A stretch of DNA of 64,000 nucleotides from Thermococcus sp. (GCF_015521605.1 NZ_WANV01000033.1:31807-95806), one strand, 5' to 3'. Shown: positions 8,006 through 21,296, numbered from the stretch's first letter. The notes: generated by a model not told the origin, from the sequence alone. Numbers and translations: made by a program.

Positions 8006-9745
8006 ATGGAGATGAAGTACGCCCACCACTTCCACGCCTACCAGCCCGGCGACATAGTCTACGTTAAAGACGGTGACGGTTCAAGGCCAATTGAGTACGA
8101 TGAGAGGAAGAGCCCGGTCGCGGTCAAAATTCGCGGCGAAGAGGTGAGAGGCGAGAACTGGACGAGGGCTATGCTCTACTCCTACGAGCACATAGCCGAC
8201 ACCCTCTCGCGCATGAAGGGGGTGAGCGTGGACATAGAGCCCTTCACATTCCTAATGCTTCTCCACTACCGCAGGAAGGCCTTTGAGGACGCCGTTGGGC
8301 TCCTCCGTAGGTTTGATGCGGTTCCCACAACGCCGTTCCACCCGATCGTCCCTCACCTCGATGAATTCGAGCAGAGGATCCTCGCGCGGGTCTCCTTTGA
8401 CTTCTATGCACCTCTGGTCGAGAAGAGGCAGGTAATCGGCTACTGGCTCCCCGAGGCCGTGATAACAAGGGAGGGTGCCTCGGTGGTCGAGTCTTCAACT
8501 GACAGAAGGCTGGTCTTCCTCCTCGACGAGAGGCAGCTCCTCTACGACCTCCCCCAGGCGAAGCACTCCTGCAACCGCTACGGAAACTCCTTCGTCTTCG
8601 GGAGGGAGTGGCGCATAAGCGACGCCTTCGCCTTCAACACCCTCGACGTTCCCGGTCTGGTCTCCGCTACCCTCTCCTACCGCGACGACCACAAGGAGAG
8701 CCTCGGCGTCCCCTACCTGGTCTTCACAGCGAGTGACCTGGAAAGCCTCCTCGGAAACCCGCAGCAGCTCGACCGCTTCACCGCCTGGATGGAGGGGCTT
8801 GAGCGTAACGGCGTCGAGAGGGTCTCAGCGATGGAGTTCGTGAGGAGAAAGCTCTCCGGTGAGTTCAAACGCCTCGACGGCGAGTGCTCCTTTGAGATGC
8901 GCGTCAAGGACCACTCCTCCTGGAGCGACTACTTCGATTTGAGCCCCGACGGCAAGACGAGCGATTCAAGGTGGCTCGGCTACAGGAGGGCCGACGGGAA
9001 GGTCTTCGCGAGGGAGGTGAAGGGGAGAAAGATCTCCCAGCTCTGGAAGGTCGCCTTCACGCGCCTGTTTGAGGAGCTGAACAAGGCGGTTAGGCTTGGA
9101 GTCATCAAGGGCCTCGAAGGCCTCGGGGTTGAGCCTTCAAAGGCCGAAGAGTTCCTCGTCCGCTACGCGCGTATCTTCTTCAGGGACTACTACGAGTACT
9201 TCGGCATGGAGACCTCGTCCGACTATGTCATTGAGCCGGTGAACGGCGAGAGGGAAGCTTTGAAGCTCGGAAGGGTCTACTACCTCATGCTCCTCGCCAA
9301 CCACTCCTGCCCCCGCTTCTGGGAGAACCTCGACACGAGGGTCGCCTTCGGCAACGTCTCGGTCATGGCGAAGGCCCTCATTGAGCTGATGAAGCACTTC
9401 GACGGCAGTGAGCTTCAGAGCCTCTTCATTGGAGCCTACCTGAGGCTCCTCAACTTCGAGAGCCTCTACAACCTCTGGAATCTCGGCGCGATGCCCTCCC
9501 TGGGGGGCTGGGAGACGGGTGAGAAAGCGTGGCTGGATGCGTTAAAGCCAGAAGTCCCGACCAGCGGCTACAACGTCGTGACGAGGGCTGCACTCTACGT
9601 TGGAAGGCTCGACCTGCGTGGCGAGCTCCGCTCCCTTATCGAGCCCTACAACCTTGAGTGGGCCGTCGCCGACACGGGCCACATCCCGGGCGAGGTTCAC
9701 GGGGAGTGGGAGAACCGCGAGTGGTGCGAGCATAGGGGACATTAG
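8006..9745 (+). CDS. Glycoside hydrolase family 57-like protein
   Basis: GH57 enzymes act on alpha-glucans (amylases, branching enzymes, 4-alpha-glucanotransferases) and are common in Thermococcales. The 579-aa product has the family N-terminus HHFHAYQPGD (region 1), TTPFHPIVPHL near 108-118, and GYWLPE at 145-150 (region 2). The rest is a long helical part typical of the clade. There is no signal peptide, so it is cytoplasmic. The catalytic Glu/Asp pair could not be assigned with certainty, and the substrate is unknown. GGTGAG precedes ATG 8006; ATG 8012 is an alternative because a TATATA at 7984-7989 lies 26 nt upstream of it. The next 250 bp before cca hold only a doubtful small reading frame. 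Confidence 0.87.
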   Translation: MEMKYAHHFHAYQPGDIVYVKDGDGSRPIEYDERKSPVAVKIRGEEVRGENWTRAMLYSYEHIADTLSRMKGVSVDIEPFTFLMLLHYRRKAFEDAVGLLRRFDAVPTTPFHPIVPHLDEFEQRILARVSFDFYAPLVEKRQVIGYWLPEAVITREGASVVESSTDRRLVFLLDERQLLYDLPQAKHSCNRYGNSFVFGREWRISDAFAFNTLDVPGLVSATLSYRDDHKESLGVPYLVFTASDLESLLGNPQQLDRFTAWMEGLERNGVERVSAMEFVRRKLSGEFKRLDGECSFEMRVKDHSSWSDYFDLSPDGKTSDSRWLGYRRADGKVFAREVKGRKISQLWKVAFTRLFEELNKAVRLGVIKGLEGLGVEPSKAEEFLVRYARIFFRDYYEYFGMETSSDYVIEPVNGEREALKLGRVYYLMLLANHSCPRFWENLDTRVAFGNVSVMAKALIELMKHFDGSELQSLFIGAYLRLLNFESLYNLWNLGAMPSLGGWETGEKAWLDALKPEVPTSGYNVVTRAALYVGRLDLRGELRSLIEPYNLEWAVADTGHIPGEVHGEWENREWCEHRGH

Positions 9746-9854
9746 GGAAACAATTTTGGACTTTTTATCCAACTTTTCTGCCCGGCACATAACTTTTTAA
9801 ACTATTCTTGCCCTATAAACAAATCCAGGCGGTACTTTCCAGGTGCGGGTGGTG

Positions 9855-10079
9855 GTGTCCTTGAAGAGGCCGGAGTTCGAGGGGGAGGGTGAGTGCCTGC
9901 TTGAGCTCATCTTTGGGATTCTCGATGGTGCGATGTACCTAAGGATAAGGCGCGTTCTGGATGAGATTGAAAGGTGGATTGGCAGGAGCAGAATGCTCCT
10001 CCTACTCCTTCAGGTTCCACTTCTCTCTGCTCAGGAAGAGGTAAGCCTCGTTCTCCAGCTCTTTCGGAACGTAATCTAG
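9855..10079 (+). CDS. Possible small protein, doubtful
   Basis: A short frame (MSLKRPEFEGEGECLLELIF...) follows GGGTGGTG, and a TATA-like CTATAAAC lies at 9822-9829. Codon choice in the first 45 codons (GAG, CTC, AGG and CTG) resembles neighbouring genes, which argues for a real gene. Against it, the last 26 codons run antisense into the end of cca, and no family is recognised. GTG 9855 or TTG 9861 could be the start. Outside this frame the gap 9746-10001 shows no other feature. Confidence 0.35.
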   Translation: MSLKRPEFEGEGECLLELIFGILDGAMYLRIRRVLDEIERWIGRSRMLLLLLQVPLLSAQEEVSLVLQLFRNVI

Positions 10080-11369
10080 CAGAATCTCCGCGTTTCTGAT
10101 GTTCTCCCTCACGTTCTTCCCCATGGCAATCCGGTTCTTCTCGATGAGTTCAACGATGACTCCGGAGACGTCTTCCTTCACGGCCTTTTCCGCGAAGAGT
10201 CTCTTTCCGATGATCCACACCCGCTCGTTCTTTCTGTAAAAGTCCCAGCCCCTCTCCGTGAAGAACTCGGGCCCGGGCTTTATCTTCACCCTTTCCCGCT
10301 CCCTTCTGTCCACTTCCAGCATTATGAAGGCCCTCTCACCTTTACGTCCAACGTCCCAGCCGAGGACGCTGAAGCCCTCTCTGGAGAGGGCCTTCTCAAA
10401 GCCCCGCGCGCTCCTCTCCAGCTGGGGGATAAGGACGTCCTCGACGAGGTTCGGGGCATTGAAGGCCAGAGTTACGAGGTGAGTTCCCTTCCTTCTGAGT
10501 TCCTCAAGGTAGTTCCCGCTTCTCTTCTCTTTCCCGAAGAAGAACTCCCCGGAGGGCCTCTCCAGAAACTGGTGTGCCCTGAAGTAGAAAACCCCATAGC
10601 GCTCCCAACTCAGGTTCGCCGCGACGTTCCTCCTCGGGTCGACGGGGTCGATGACTATGAGCGGTCTGTCGGCATCGGCCTCGCGCCTGATGGTTCGCAT
10701 AGCGGTCTCATACTCGCGCTTGAGCCAGTTCCCGGGGTCGATTATCTTCTGCCTCAGCATGAAGTCGGTGTTTTTGAGGACTTCGAGGAACGAGCCGTAT
10801 TTGATGACCAGAATCTCGGCCAGATAGCCCGAAAAGCCCCTGACGTAGATCTCGCTTCCGTAGGCGTTTATACCCTTCAAAAAGCGCTTGAGGAGCCTGA
10901 CTTCCTCGTTTCTCCCGTTGAGGTTCTCAAGGACCCAGCGGTTGTGGAGTATCGAGCGGTCAACGGCGGTTCTGACGTCCCCCCAGCTCTTAACGTCGTA
11001 GCAGGGCACGAGGTCAACCTTCACGCCCTTATAGCGCGCCCTCACGTAGGGGTGTTCCGCATAGGCGAGCTCGTAGGAATCGAGCCTCTCGGCTATGGCC
11101 TTTCCGAGCTCCAGTCCCTTCTTCCGGAGCTCCTCAAGCGGGGTCTCAAGGGGGAAGGCAAGGAAAAGGTCGATGTCGTGGTCTCCGGCCAAATAGGTGT
11201 CCTTCGCGAGGGAACCCACGAAGTAGGGTTTAACGTCGAGGCCGAGCTCCCCTATGGTCTCCACTGCCAGCTTTTCAAGCTCTTTCATCAGGCCCTCGAC
11301 GAAGGCCCTCTCATCCTCCGTGGGCCTTATCCTGGGCAGGACTTCTTCGATGACAGCCTCGACGTCCAT
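10002..11369 (-). CDS. cca: Archaeal (class I) CCA-adding tRNA nucleotidyltransferase
   Basis: The enzyme adds or repairs the 3' CCA end of tRNA using CTP and ATP. The 455-aa length matches archaeal enzymes. The polymerase-beta type active site is visible as VGSLAKDTYL with GDHDIDLFLAF (GS at 52-53, Asp65 and Asp67), and the third carboxylate is in GVKVDLVPCYD. The central and tail domains follow in family order (RGFSGYLAEILVIKYGSF, IDPVDPRRNVAANLS). GGTGACGAC precedes the ATG, and a TATA box (GTATATC on the minus strand) lies at about 11403-11412. It is on the same strand as the secreted protein and thpR genes upstream, but separated by its own promoter. Confidence 0.97.
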   Translation of the reverse strand: MDVEAVIEEVLPRIRPTEDERAFVEGLMKELEKLAVETIGELGLDVKPYFVGSLAKDTYLAGDHDIDLFLAFPLETPLEELRKKGLELGKAIAERLDSYELAYAEHPYVRARYKGVKVDLVPCYDVKSWGDVRTAVDRSILHNRWVLENLNGRNEEVRLLKRFLKGINAYGSEIYVRGFSGYLAEILVIKYGSFLEVLKNTDFMLRQKIIDPGNWLKREYETAMRTIRREADADRPLIVIDPVDPRRNVAANLSWERYGVFYFRAHQFLERPSGEFFFGKEKRSGNYLEELRRKGTHLVTLAFNAPNLVEDVLIPQLERSARGFEKALSREGFSVLGWDVGRKGERAFIMLEVDRRERERVKIKPGPEFFTERGWDFYRKNERVWIIGKRLFAEKAVKEDVSGVIVELIEKNRIAMGKNVRENIRNAEILLDYVPKELENEAYLFLSREKWNLKE

Positions 11370-11430
11370 GTCGTCACCTGTTAGTATTTGGCCATTGTGT
11401 GGTTGATATACTTTTTGTTCCGGCCTTTGC

Positions 11431-12666
11431 TCATCGTTTCGTCTTTCTGAATACCATCAGAGCAATCCCGACAAGTGCGAGGGCGGTAAGGGCAATACCA
11501 TAGTAGTTCTTCCCCTTCGGTTCCGTCTCTTGAGGGTTGTCGAGTTTTTCATCTTCCTTTTTTGGCTCGCTCCTTTCCCCCAGTTTTACCACGCTCAGAT
11601 GAAGGTCAGGTGCCTTGAACTCCGCTGGAACGGCCCTTACATCAACAGGCTCGTCTCTAAAATGAATTTTCAGAGCGTAGCACTTTTCCGTTTCTCCATT
11701 TTGTCTGAGTGGGACAGTGAGTATCGTTCCCTTGGAGAGCAAGACCAGGGAGTCGTTCATTATTCCCGCGACCTTCCCAGAAACGTTGGGGTACTCGAGA
11801 GGTTCCCCCTCAGAGTTTATGATGAAAGTTCCAGTAGTTGTGTCGAAGGCGCAAACCTCCCCGTTACAGAAGGCGCCCTGTATTCTCATTGTCCAGAATG
11901 CGTCCCAGTTTTCTCCTTTTGGACACATGTAGGAGTTAAACCACTCGATTTTTCCGTCTGGAGAAACTTTCAGGGCAAAGTAGTCCGCTATCCACGGTGC
12001 ATCACTTCCACCGCCGTAGACCCCAGCAACGAGAGCATAGTTCCCCATGGAATGGGCAGTATCGGGAGAGTCATGGTAGCTTGTGTTGATGACTTTGGCC
12101 CAGAGGAGACTTCCGTTCAGCGAGAGAGTCCCGAGGAAGAGATGGGACTTCGGATCGTCTGGAAGACTGATGGTTCCAACGACCAGAATGGCCTCTCTAA
12201 GGGGAGCGACAAAGCGTACCTCAACCCTGGGGGTTCGCTCATTGGTTCCGTTCGGGAGGATTTTGGTGGCCCAGAGGATTCTCCCGTTCCGGCTTATACG
12301 CCCCACAACGTTGTCCGTCAAGAGTGCAATATCTCCATTGGGCAGGGGCTCTGCGTCCTCAACGCTCAGGTTCTTTGCCCAGAGCAGGGTTCCGTTACCG
12401 TCGAGCTTAGCCAGAAGGCCTCCAAGGAGGAGAACTCCATCATTGGAGGGAATCAGGCGTTCGATATAGGCATTCCTTTGGAGCTCAAGGGCCCAAAGAG
12501 GTTCCAGGCTTTTGGTAAGCTTAACAAGGGTGTTGTTTTCGGTTATGGCGTATATCCCGTCTGAGACGGCAACATCTTTGAAGGCCCAGTCCTGGCCCAG
12601 TGCAATGTTTGAAGGGGGGAGAAGCAAAGCCACAACGAGAAGAAATGAGAAAACCTGCCGCTCCAT
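11431..12666 (-). CDS. Secreted, membrane-anchored beta-propeller-like protein
   Basis: The 411-aa product starts MERQVFSFLLVVALLLPPSNIALG, a signal peptide. It continues with repeated units of the kind NGTLLWAKNL, NGRILWATKI, NGSLLWAKVI and DGKIEWFNSY, the spacing of PQQ-like or Kelch-like propeller blades. A charged linker (EPKKEDEKLDNPQETEPK) and one C-terminal membrane helix (YYGIALTALALVGIALMVF) followed by RKTKR anchor it outside the cell. Several N-glycosylation sequons are present. Ligand and function are unknown. ATG 12666 has GGGGG upstream; the frame continues further up only by overlapping thpR. Such proteins are frequent in Thermococcales. Confidence 0.85.
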   Translation of the reverse strand: MERQVFSFLLVVALLLPPSNIALGQDWAFKDVAVSDGIYAITENNTLVKLTKSLEPLWALELQRNAYIERLIPSNDGVLLLGGLLAKLDGNGTLLWAKNLSVEDAEPLPNGDIALLTDNVVGRISRNGRILWATKILPNGTNERTPRVEVRFVAPLREAILVVGTISLPDDPKSHLFLGTLSLNGSLLWAKVINTSYHDSPDTAHSMGNYALVAGVYGGGSDAPWIADYFALKVSPDGKIEWFNSYMCPKGENWDAFWTMRIQGAFCNGEVCAFDTTTGTFIINSEGEPLEYPNVSGKVAGIMNDSLVLLSKGTILTVPLRQNGETEKCYALKIHFRDEPVDVRAVPAEFKAPDLHLSVVKLGERSEPKKEDEKLDNPQETEPKGKNYYGIALTALALVGIALMVFRKTKR

Positions 12667-12682
12667 TCTATGCCCCCAGACC

Positions 12683-13237
12683 TCATTCGGCCAGCTCGAA
12701 CCTCGCCACCGTCTCGTAAATCGGCCCATTAGGAGTAAGCGTGCTCTTCTTCAGCTCTATCGCCTCGACGTCGAACTCCCCGAAGTCCTCGTTGGCGAGG
12801 TCTTTTAACGCCATCGCCAGCTCAAGCTTGTCGCGGACGAACTTGACACGGCCAATGGTGATGTGCGCCACGAAGTCCTTGTCCTTCTTGAAGCCCAGGC
12901 GGCGCATCTCCCTCTCCACATCGGCCGCTATCGCCTTTATGCCCTCGTCGTTCTCTATGCCGGCCCAGATTACCCTCACGTAGTTCGGGTTCGGGAAGAC
13001 GCCTATTCCCTTAACGCGAACGCGGTGCTTTTTGTGCTTCTTCGCTATCTCCTCCAGGGCTCTCTTGACCTCCTCGGCCAAGGCTTCGTCTATCTCTCCA
13101 AGGAACTTGAGCGTCACGTGGAAGTTCTCCCTCTCGACGAACTTTATCTTTGCCGCTTTGTTCCCTATTCTCTCCTGGGCCTTCAGGAGGTTGTCGCGGA
13201 CTTCGTCGCTAACCTCTATCGCTATGAATGCCCTCAT
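12683..13237 (-). CDS. thpR: RNA 2',3'-cyclic phosphodiesterase (2H family)
   Basis: ThpR/LigT proteins are 2H phosphoesterases that open 2',3'-cyclic phosphates and can ligate tRNA halves in vitro. The 184-aa length is typical. Both catalytic signatures are present: HVTLKF with His40/Thr42 and HITIGRVK with His125/Thr127. GGTGGTGTT precedes the ATG. It lies 16 bp upstream of the secreted propeller-like gene on the same strand and near cca, a tRNA-maturation neighbourhood. Confidence 0.95.
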   Translation of the reverse strand: MRAFIAIEVSDEVRDNLLKAQERIGNKAAKIKFVERENFHVTLKFLGEIDEALAEEVKRALEEIAKKHKKHRVRVKGIGVFPNPNYVRVIWAGIENDEGIKAIAADVEREMRRLGFKKDKDFVAHITIGRVKFVRDKLELAMALKDLANEDFGEFDVEAIELKKSTLTPNGPIYETVARFELAE

Positions 13238-13559
13238 AACACCACCGAGAAAAGTTGGGGAAAGGGGTTAAAGGGGTTTCGAACCATTGTTCTTAAAAAT
13301 ATGAGTTCTTCATGATCAGGATTAACTCATCCTAAAAGTGATGAAGTATGTTATAAGCTAGGGGAGGGCGAGAGGTTCTTTTTAGGTAGTCATTAAAAGA
13401 TATCCTGTTTGGAAGGGTGTGATGAAGTCAATTACTCCAATATCTCCCCCATTAATTGGCTGATTATCCCACTTTAGAAATCAAAAGTAAACATGAACAG
13501 AAGGAAAAAGAAGTATGGGTGAGTATCGGATTCAACACTTCTGTCCCGTACTGGTTGCG
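13238..13559. other. AT-rich gene-poor stretch
   Basis: This 320-bp stretch marks the right edge of an AT-rich island. It contains two copies of GTGATGAAGT (13339-13348 and 13420-13429), which look like C boxes of C/D RNAs, but no C'/D' pair was found. A 71-codon plus-strand frame at 13456-13671 is not convincing. I see no other feature. Confidence 0.4.
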
Positions 13560-14669
13560 TTATAAAGGTGGAGGTAATAACACAAAATTCATTATTCCTG
13601 AGATTAGAGCTGAGACTATTGCTGTCTTTGTGCTTTTCACCTGTCTCTTCAAATTCTTGGCCAGGAGATAGTAAGATATTCCCCATGCGGTGAGTGTTCC
13701 AACATCTAGGAGGATCCTTATTGTCCATGTAAAGTGCATATCCACAAAATATGGAATTGCCTTGATCGGTATTGCCACTAACCCCCAATATGCTAGTGGG
13801 TAGAGGTTTAAACAGGAACTTACCTGTATCTTTCTGGAGTTTGTGATTTTTATTATTGTCCAGGTTGTTAATATCGTCAAAGTGACCCACAGTGTCACTT
13901 TTAGTATTGACCCTACCATTATCTGGAGCACGAGAACTTGGAATTCTCCTGTTAGAAGGATTGGGACGATTTGATTCAAGTGGAACAGAAAGCCAACGGT
14001 GAAGATCTGAACACCAATATCAAGGAATCCCTTCACAAAAAATGAAAATAAAAATCCTGTTAGAATTAATCCACCAACAATTATTTCCAGCATATTTCCA
14101 TATTTGCCCAGATAGTATCCTATGAAATATGCATATACTGCCAGAAGGGAATACAAGATTATCTCTTTTCTGTTTTGGTTCTGCTCATTAGTAATGATTC
14201 CCATTGTTCCTATCATAAAAGCTCCAATCAAGGATGAACTAGACATGTTCCCATTGCCTTGGAGTATTACAATAGAGATGCTTGTGTAGATGAGTGCAAG
14301 GAGGATTACTAAGTACTTTAAGGGGATAGAATATACTTCTGAAGATCTCGAGAAGAGGGTATATGCAATTATAATCCCACACATCATTCCAGTAAATAAC
14401 GGAATCACCTGAACATAAAATACGTCATTGCCTCTAGTGAAGTAGGCTGTAAGGGTGTAAATGAGTATGACGGAGTAGCCCCACAATTTCTTGATATTGC
14501 CTACTTTGGCTGTGGTGATTATGCCCGTGGCTGTTATATAACCAGCAATGCTCAGTGCAACTAAAAGATAGATTTCTCCAAACGTTAAATTGCCCTCCCA
14601 GTACATAAAAGGGAATATAACAAAAGAAAAAAGGAGTATTGTAACCGTGCTGAGGTTTATCTTGCTCAT
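13560..14669 (-). CDS. Polytopic membrane protein of unknown function
   Basis: The 369-aa product is almost entirely hydrophobic, with about ten predicted membrane segments (for example ILLFSFVIFPFMYWEG and YLVILLALIYTSISIVIL). Loops are short and no catalytic motif or transporter family is recognised. Codons are markedly AT-rich compared with flanking genes. The ATG 14669 has GGGGTGA nearby, and this sequence contains the stop codon of the upstream secreted protein, so the two genes are coupled. A role as partner, exporter or self-protection factor of that secreted protein is inference only. Confidence 0.72.
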   Translation of the reverse strand: MSKINLSTVTILLFSFVIFPFMYWEGNLTFGEIYLLVALSIAGYITATGIITTAKVGNIKKLWGYSVILIYTLTAYFTRGNDVFYVQVIPLFTGMMCGIIIAYTLFSRSSEVYSIPLKYLVILLALIYTSISIVILQGNGNMSSSSLIGAFMIGTMGIITNEQNQNRKEIILYSLLAVYAYFIGYYLGKYGNMLEIIVGGLILTGFLFSFFVKGFLDIGVQIFTVGFLFHLNQIVPILLTGEFQVLVLQIMVGSILKVTLWVTLTILTTWTIIKITNSRKIQVSSCLNLYPLAYWGLVAIPIKAIPYFVDMHFTWTIRILLDVGTLTAWGISYYLLAKNLKRQVKSTKTAIVSALISGIMNFVLLPPPL

Positions 14670-14674
14670 AAATC

Positions 14675-15343
14675 TCACCCCGAGGGCACAATGACAAAAA
14701 CATCAATGCTGAACTCTGTCCCAGCGATTGCTCCTAGTAATGCACCAACTGCAGAAGGTAACTCCAAGCCTGCTGCCAGAATGCCGCCAATAGTGCCGCC
14801 AAGGCCTCCTGCTATGGCTGTTTCAACGGGATCTCCCCCTATGTATCCGTACACAAGAATTCCGGTCTTCTTGTTGAATTCAACTGGAACTTCGAAGGAA
14901 GAACTGGCCCACCATCCATGGTGCGGGGTGCTGAACTCGTAAAATGGGTATCCTGCATTGTATCTAACGCCCTGATACTCCCATTCCTCACTTCCAAGTG
15001 ACTTAACCATCGAAGGATATATTTTGAATCCTTTATTAGTTGCTATTTTCACGTGATAAGTGCCTATTGGAAACCTGCCGATGGCTATTTTGAAAGACCC
15101 TTTTGAGTTTTTAGGAACGACATACACTCTGTAATTATCAAACTGCTGAGGATGTCTGTATTCCTGTCCATTAACTTTCACGATTGTGGTGAGCTGCGCA
15201 GTTAGGCCCCAGCTAGCTGGTTTCTGTGGATTTTTGGGGGCCTTCTCAGGAGTCACATACCAGGATACAGCCATTGCTCCTCCAGCCGTCACTCCAATCA
15301 TTAGCAGTCCTAACAGGACTGCGAACAGTGGCTTCCATCGCAA
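14675..15343 (-). CDS. Secreted protein with a Gly-rich hydrophobic C-terminus
   Basis: The 222-aa product has a signal peptide (PLFAVLLGLLMIGVTAGGAMA), an extracellular domain of about 120 residues rich in Tyr and Lys, and an unusual tail. That tail (GGLGGTIGGILAAG, then VGALLGAIAG) is Gly/Ala-rich and hydrophobic, as in Gly-zipper or pore-forming bacteriocin segments, and it ends FSIDVFVIVPSG. No Cys is present. TTG 15343 is preferred because GGGGGTG lies 6 nt upstream; GTG 15352 is the alternative. A TATA box (GCTTATAAGG) lies near 15397-15406. AT-rich codon usage suggests transfer. An archaeocin-like role is a hypothesis. Confidence 0.72.
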   Translation of the reverse strand: MRWKPLFAVLLGLLMIGVTAGGAMAVSWYVTPEKAPKNPQKPASWGLTAQLTTIVKVNGQEYRHPQQFDNYRVYVVPKNSKGSFKIAIGRFPIGTYHVKIATNKGFKIYPSMVKSLGSEEWEYQGVRYNAGYPFYEFSTPHHGWWASSSFEVPVEFNKKTGILVYGYIGGDPVETAIAGGLGGTIGGILAAGLELPSAVGALLGAIAGTEFSIDVFVIVPSG

Positions 15344-15547
15344 GTGGTTCACCCCCCTTATAGTTTTTGCATTACTATTTGGATGATTTATCCCTTATAA
15401 GCTTTTCCGTTTACTCTTAGTAAAAATTCTTCCCTTTATTTTCGAGTATGGATTTATTCTAATGCGAGTTTTCCTCTTAGAACTTTTCAAAAGAAGTCTG
15501 AGTAGAGGAGTTGCATGGCGATGCAAAGAAAGTGCAAGAAAGAAACC

Positions 15548-16012
15548 TCATTCTCTCACGACGACCGGGAACTCCTCCCAGGGAAAGACTATCCACTTGT
15601 CGGTGCGGAAGACGTAGAAGTCCGGAACCACTTTAGTCCAGGGCTTCATGCTGAGGCAGGCAACCTTAACCTCCTTCGCCCCTGCTCTCTTGACCTCCTC
15701 GATAACAACCTCGAGGGTCTTCCCAGTGTCGCTGACGTCGTCGACTATGACGACCTTCTTGCCCTCCAGCGAGCCGTGGAGGGGGATCGTTATGCGTGGC
15801 TTTTCCATCCTCTCCTCGATGTCCTTGTAGAACTTGACGTCGATGACCTTGACCTCGATGTCGCCGAGGATGTGGCTGAGCCTCACCGCCGGGATGAGCC
15901 CGCCCCTCGCTATTCCCACTATGACGTCGGGTGTGAAGCGCTTTCTTATCTCGTCTGCAAGCGCGAATATCGCCCTGTCAACCTGCCACCAGGTGAGGTA
16001 AACCTTGTCCAT
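15548..16012 (-). CDS. Purine phosphoribosyltransferase (xanthine/guanine type)
   Basis: The enzyme likely salvages purine bases by coupling them to PRPP in the cytoplasm. The 154-aa protein has the PRPP-binding motif KVVIVDDVSDTGKTLE near residues 85-100 and an N-terminal GIARGGLIPAVRL loop, which match archaeal Gpt-like type I phosphoribosyltransferases. GGAGGTG precedes the ATG. The 195 bp beyond its 3' end, toward the AT-rich island (15353-15547), hold only the promoter of the Gly-rich secreted protein. Base specificity cannot be told from sequence. Confidence 0.88.
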   Translation of the reverse strand: MDKVYLTWWQVDRAIFALADEIRKRFTPDVIVGIARGGLIPAVRLSHILGDIEVKVIDVKFYKDIEERMEKPRITIPLHGSLEGKKVVIVDDVSDTGKTLEVVIEEVKRAGAKEVKVACLSMKPWTKVVPDFYVFRTDKWIVFPWEEFPVVVRE

Positions 16013-16395
16013 CTCAACACCTCCGAATACAGGGGGTTAACGCTAAGTCCACTTAAGGCTTTCCTCTGAGTGGCAAAAGTTAAAACGTGGCCCTTAAAAA
16101 GGATGCTTTGACAGGGAAATGTTAATCGAGTATCATTTTTGGGATGTGAAACGTTTACATGACAATTGGCTCCATTTATATGTTGTTTTACTTCGCTTTC
16201 TTTTGATTCATTTTGCCTGCAATGGGGTGCTCTGAAAAAATTTATCTCTCAAAAAAGAAAAATTACTTTGGATAGCAGGAAACATTTATATGGCAGAATA
16301 GAGCAGGGCATATTGGGGTGCCAGTTAGAGTTTAGTAGTGTGCTTGACTGCTGATGTTTCAGGCCCAAGAGCGTTGATTGTGGGGGGATTAATTG
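16013..16395. other. Intergenic region with two TATA-like boxes
   Basis: This 380-bp gap separates the divergent phosphoribosyltransferase gene and a small membrane-protein gene. Plus-strand TATA-like elements ATTTATATG occur near 16176-16184 and 16285-16293. A 62-codon frame (16166-16354) is Cys- and Ser-rich with atypical codons and is not accepted. No tRNA or box C/D signature was found. Confidence 0.4.
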
Positions 16396-20734
<4,339 letters not shown>

Positions 20735-20742
20735 TTATGTCG

Positions 20743-20788
20743 GTCACCCCTACATATACCTTACCCCGTTGGAAGTTGCCGGGGTGAC
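20743..20788. promoter_or_regulatory. nrdJ promoter with inverted repeat around the TATA box
   Basis: GTCACCCC (20743-20750) and GGGGTGAC (20781-20788) form a perfect 8-bp inverted repeat that encloses the minus-strand TATA box GGTATATGTA (20751-20760). A shorter internal ACCCCG/CGGGGT (20763-20768, 20780-20785) overlaps the outer arm. The arrangement looks like an operator for a dimeric regulator of nrdJ, but a hairpin in a transcript of the neighbouring gene is also possible. Confidence 0.4.
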
Positions 20789-20861
20789 GAATTTATGCCC
20801 CTAACTTTGCCTGGTATGTAAGGTGGTAGAAAAGGGGGATGTCGGATAATTTATCCAAATG

Positions 20862-21296
20862 TCAAAGGCCCTCGTAGACCAGTTTGAGCCGATAGGCGTG
20901 CTTGAGCTCTTCCCCGGCCATCATTTTAAAGATGTGCCCCAGCGAACCCTCCAGTATCTGGGAGAGCCTCGTGTAGAGCTCGTAGGCGTGTTTCTCCCTC
21001 ACGAGAGCTTCGAGGATTAACTCTTCGAGGCTTTTTGGCTCCGCCCTCCCGTCGCTCAGCATGGGTTCGAGGGAGAGAGAGTCGAGGTAGTCTATGACCG
21101 CGGTTTCCTCCAGCGTCCCCTCCGAGAGCATCCCCTCAAGGGTCCTCCTGTGCCTGAGCTCCTCTTCCGCCATCAGCTGGAAGGTCTCCACGAGTTCCGG
21201 CCTCTCGAAGGTGGCAAAGGTCTCGCCGAGCTTGTGGAGGTTGTAGAGCTCGTTCTCCTGCCATATGAGCCTTTCGAGGAGTTCCTGGAGCTTCAT
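20862..21296 (-). CDS. Ferritin-like/rubrerythrin-type diiron protein
   Basis: The 144-aa protein forms a four-helix bundle by pattern, with carboxylate and His ligands in the order E (WQENELYNL), EEELRHRR, then E (REKHAYELY) and EELKHAYRL. These match a ferritin-like diiron site as in rubrerythrin-related proteins that handle peroxide or iron. No rubredoxin domain is present. The start overlaps the HAD phosphatase stop by ATGA, so the genes are co-translated. Its exact activity is unknown. Confidence 0.8.
   Translation of the reverse strand: MKLQELLERLIWQENELYNLHKLGETFATFERPELVETFQLMAEEELRHRRTLEGMLSEGTLEETAVIDYLDSLSLEPMLSDGRAEPKSLEELILEALVREKHAYELYTRLSQILEGSLGHIFKMMAGEELKHAYRLKLVYEGL

Noticed and set aside
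13339..13472. Possible C/D box RNA (GTGATGA ... CTGA)
   Set aside because: A C box (13420) and a D box (about 13461) are present, but there is no internal D'/C' pair and the terminal stem is weak.
13456..13671. 71-codon plus-strand frame
   Set aside because: It runs antisense into the membrane-protein gene, has no ribosome-binding site and has no recognisable family.
16166..16354. 62-codon plus-strand frame upstream of the small membrane-protein gene
   Set aside because: No ribosome-binding site, atypical Cys/Ser-rich composition and TATA boxes inside it suggest promoter DNA.
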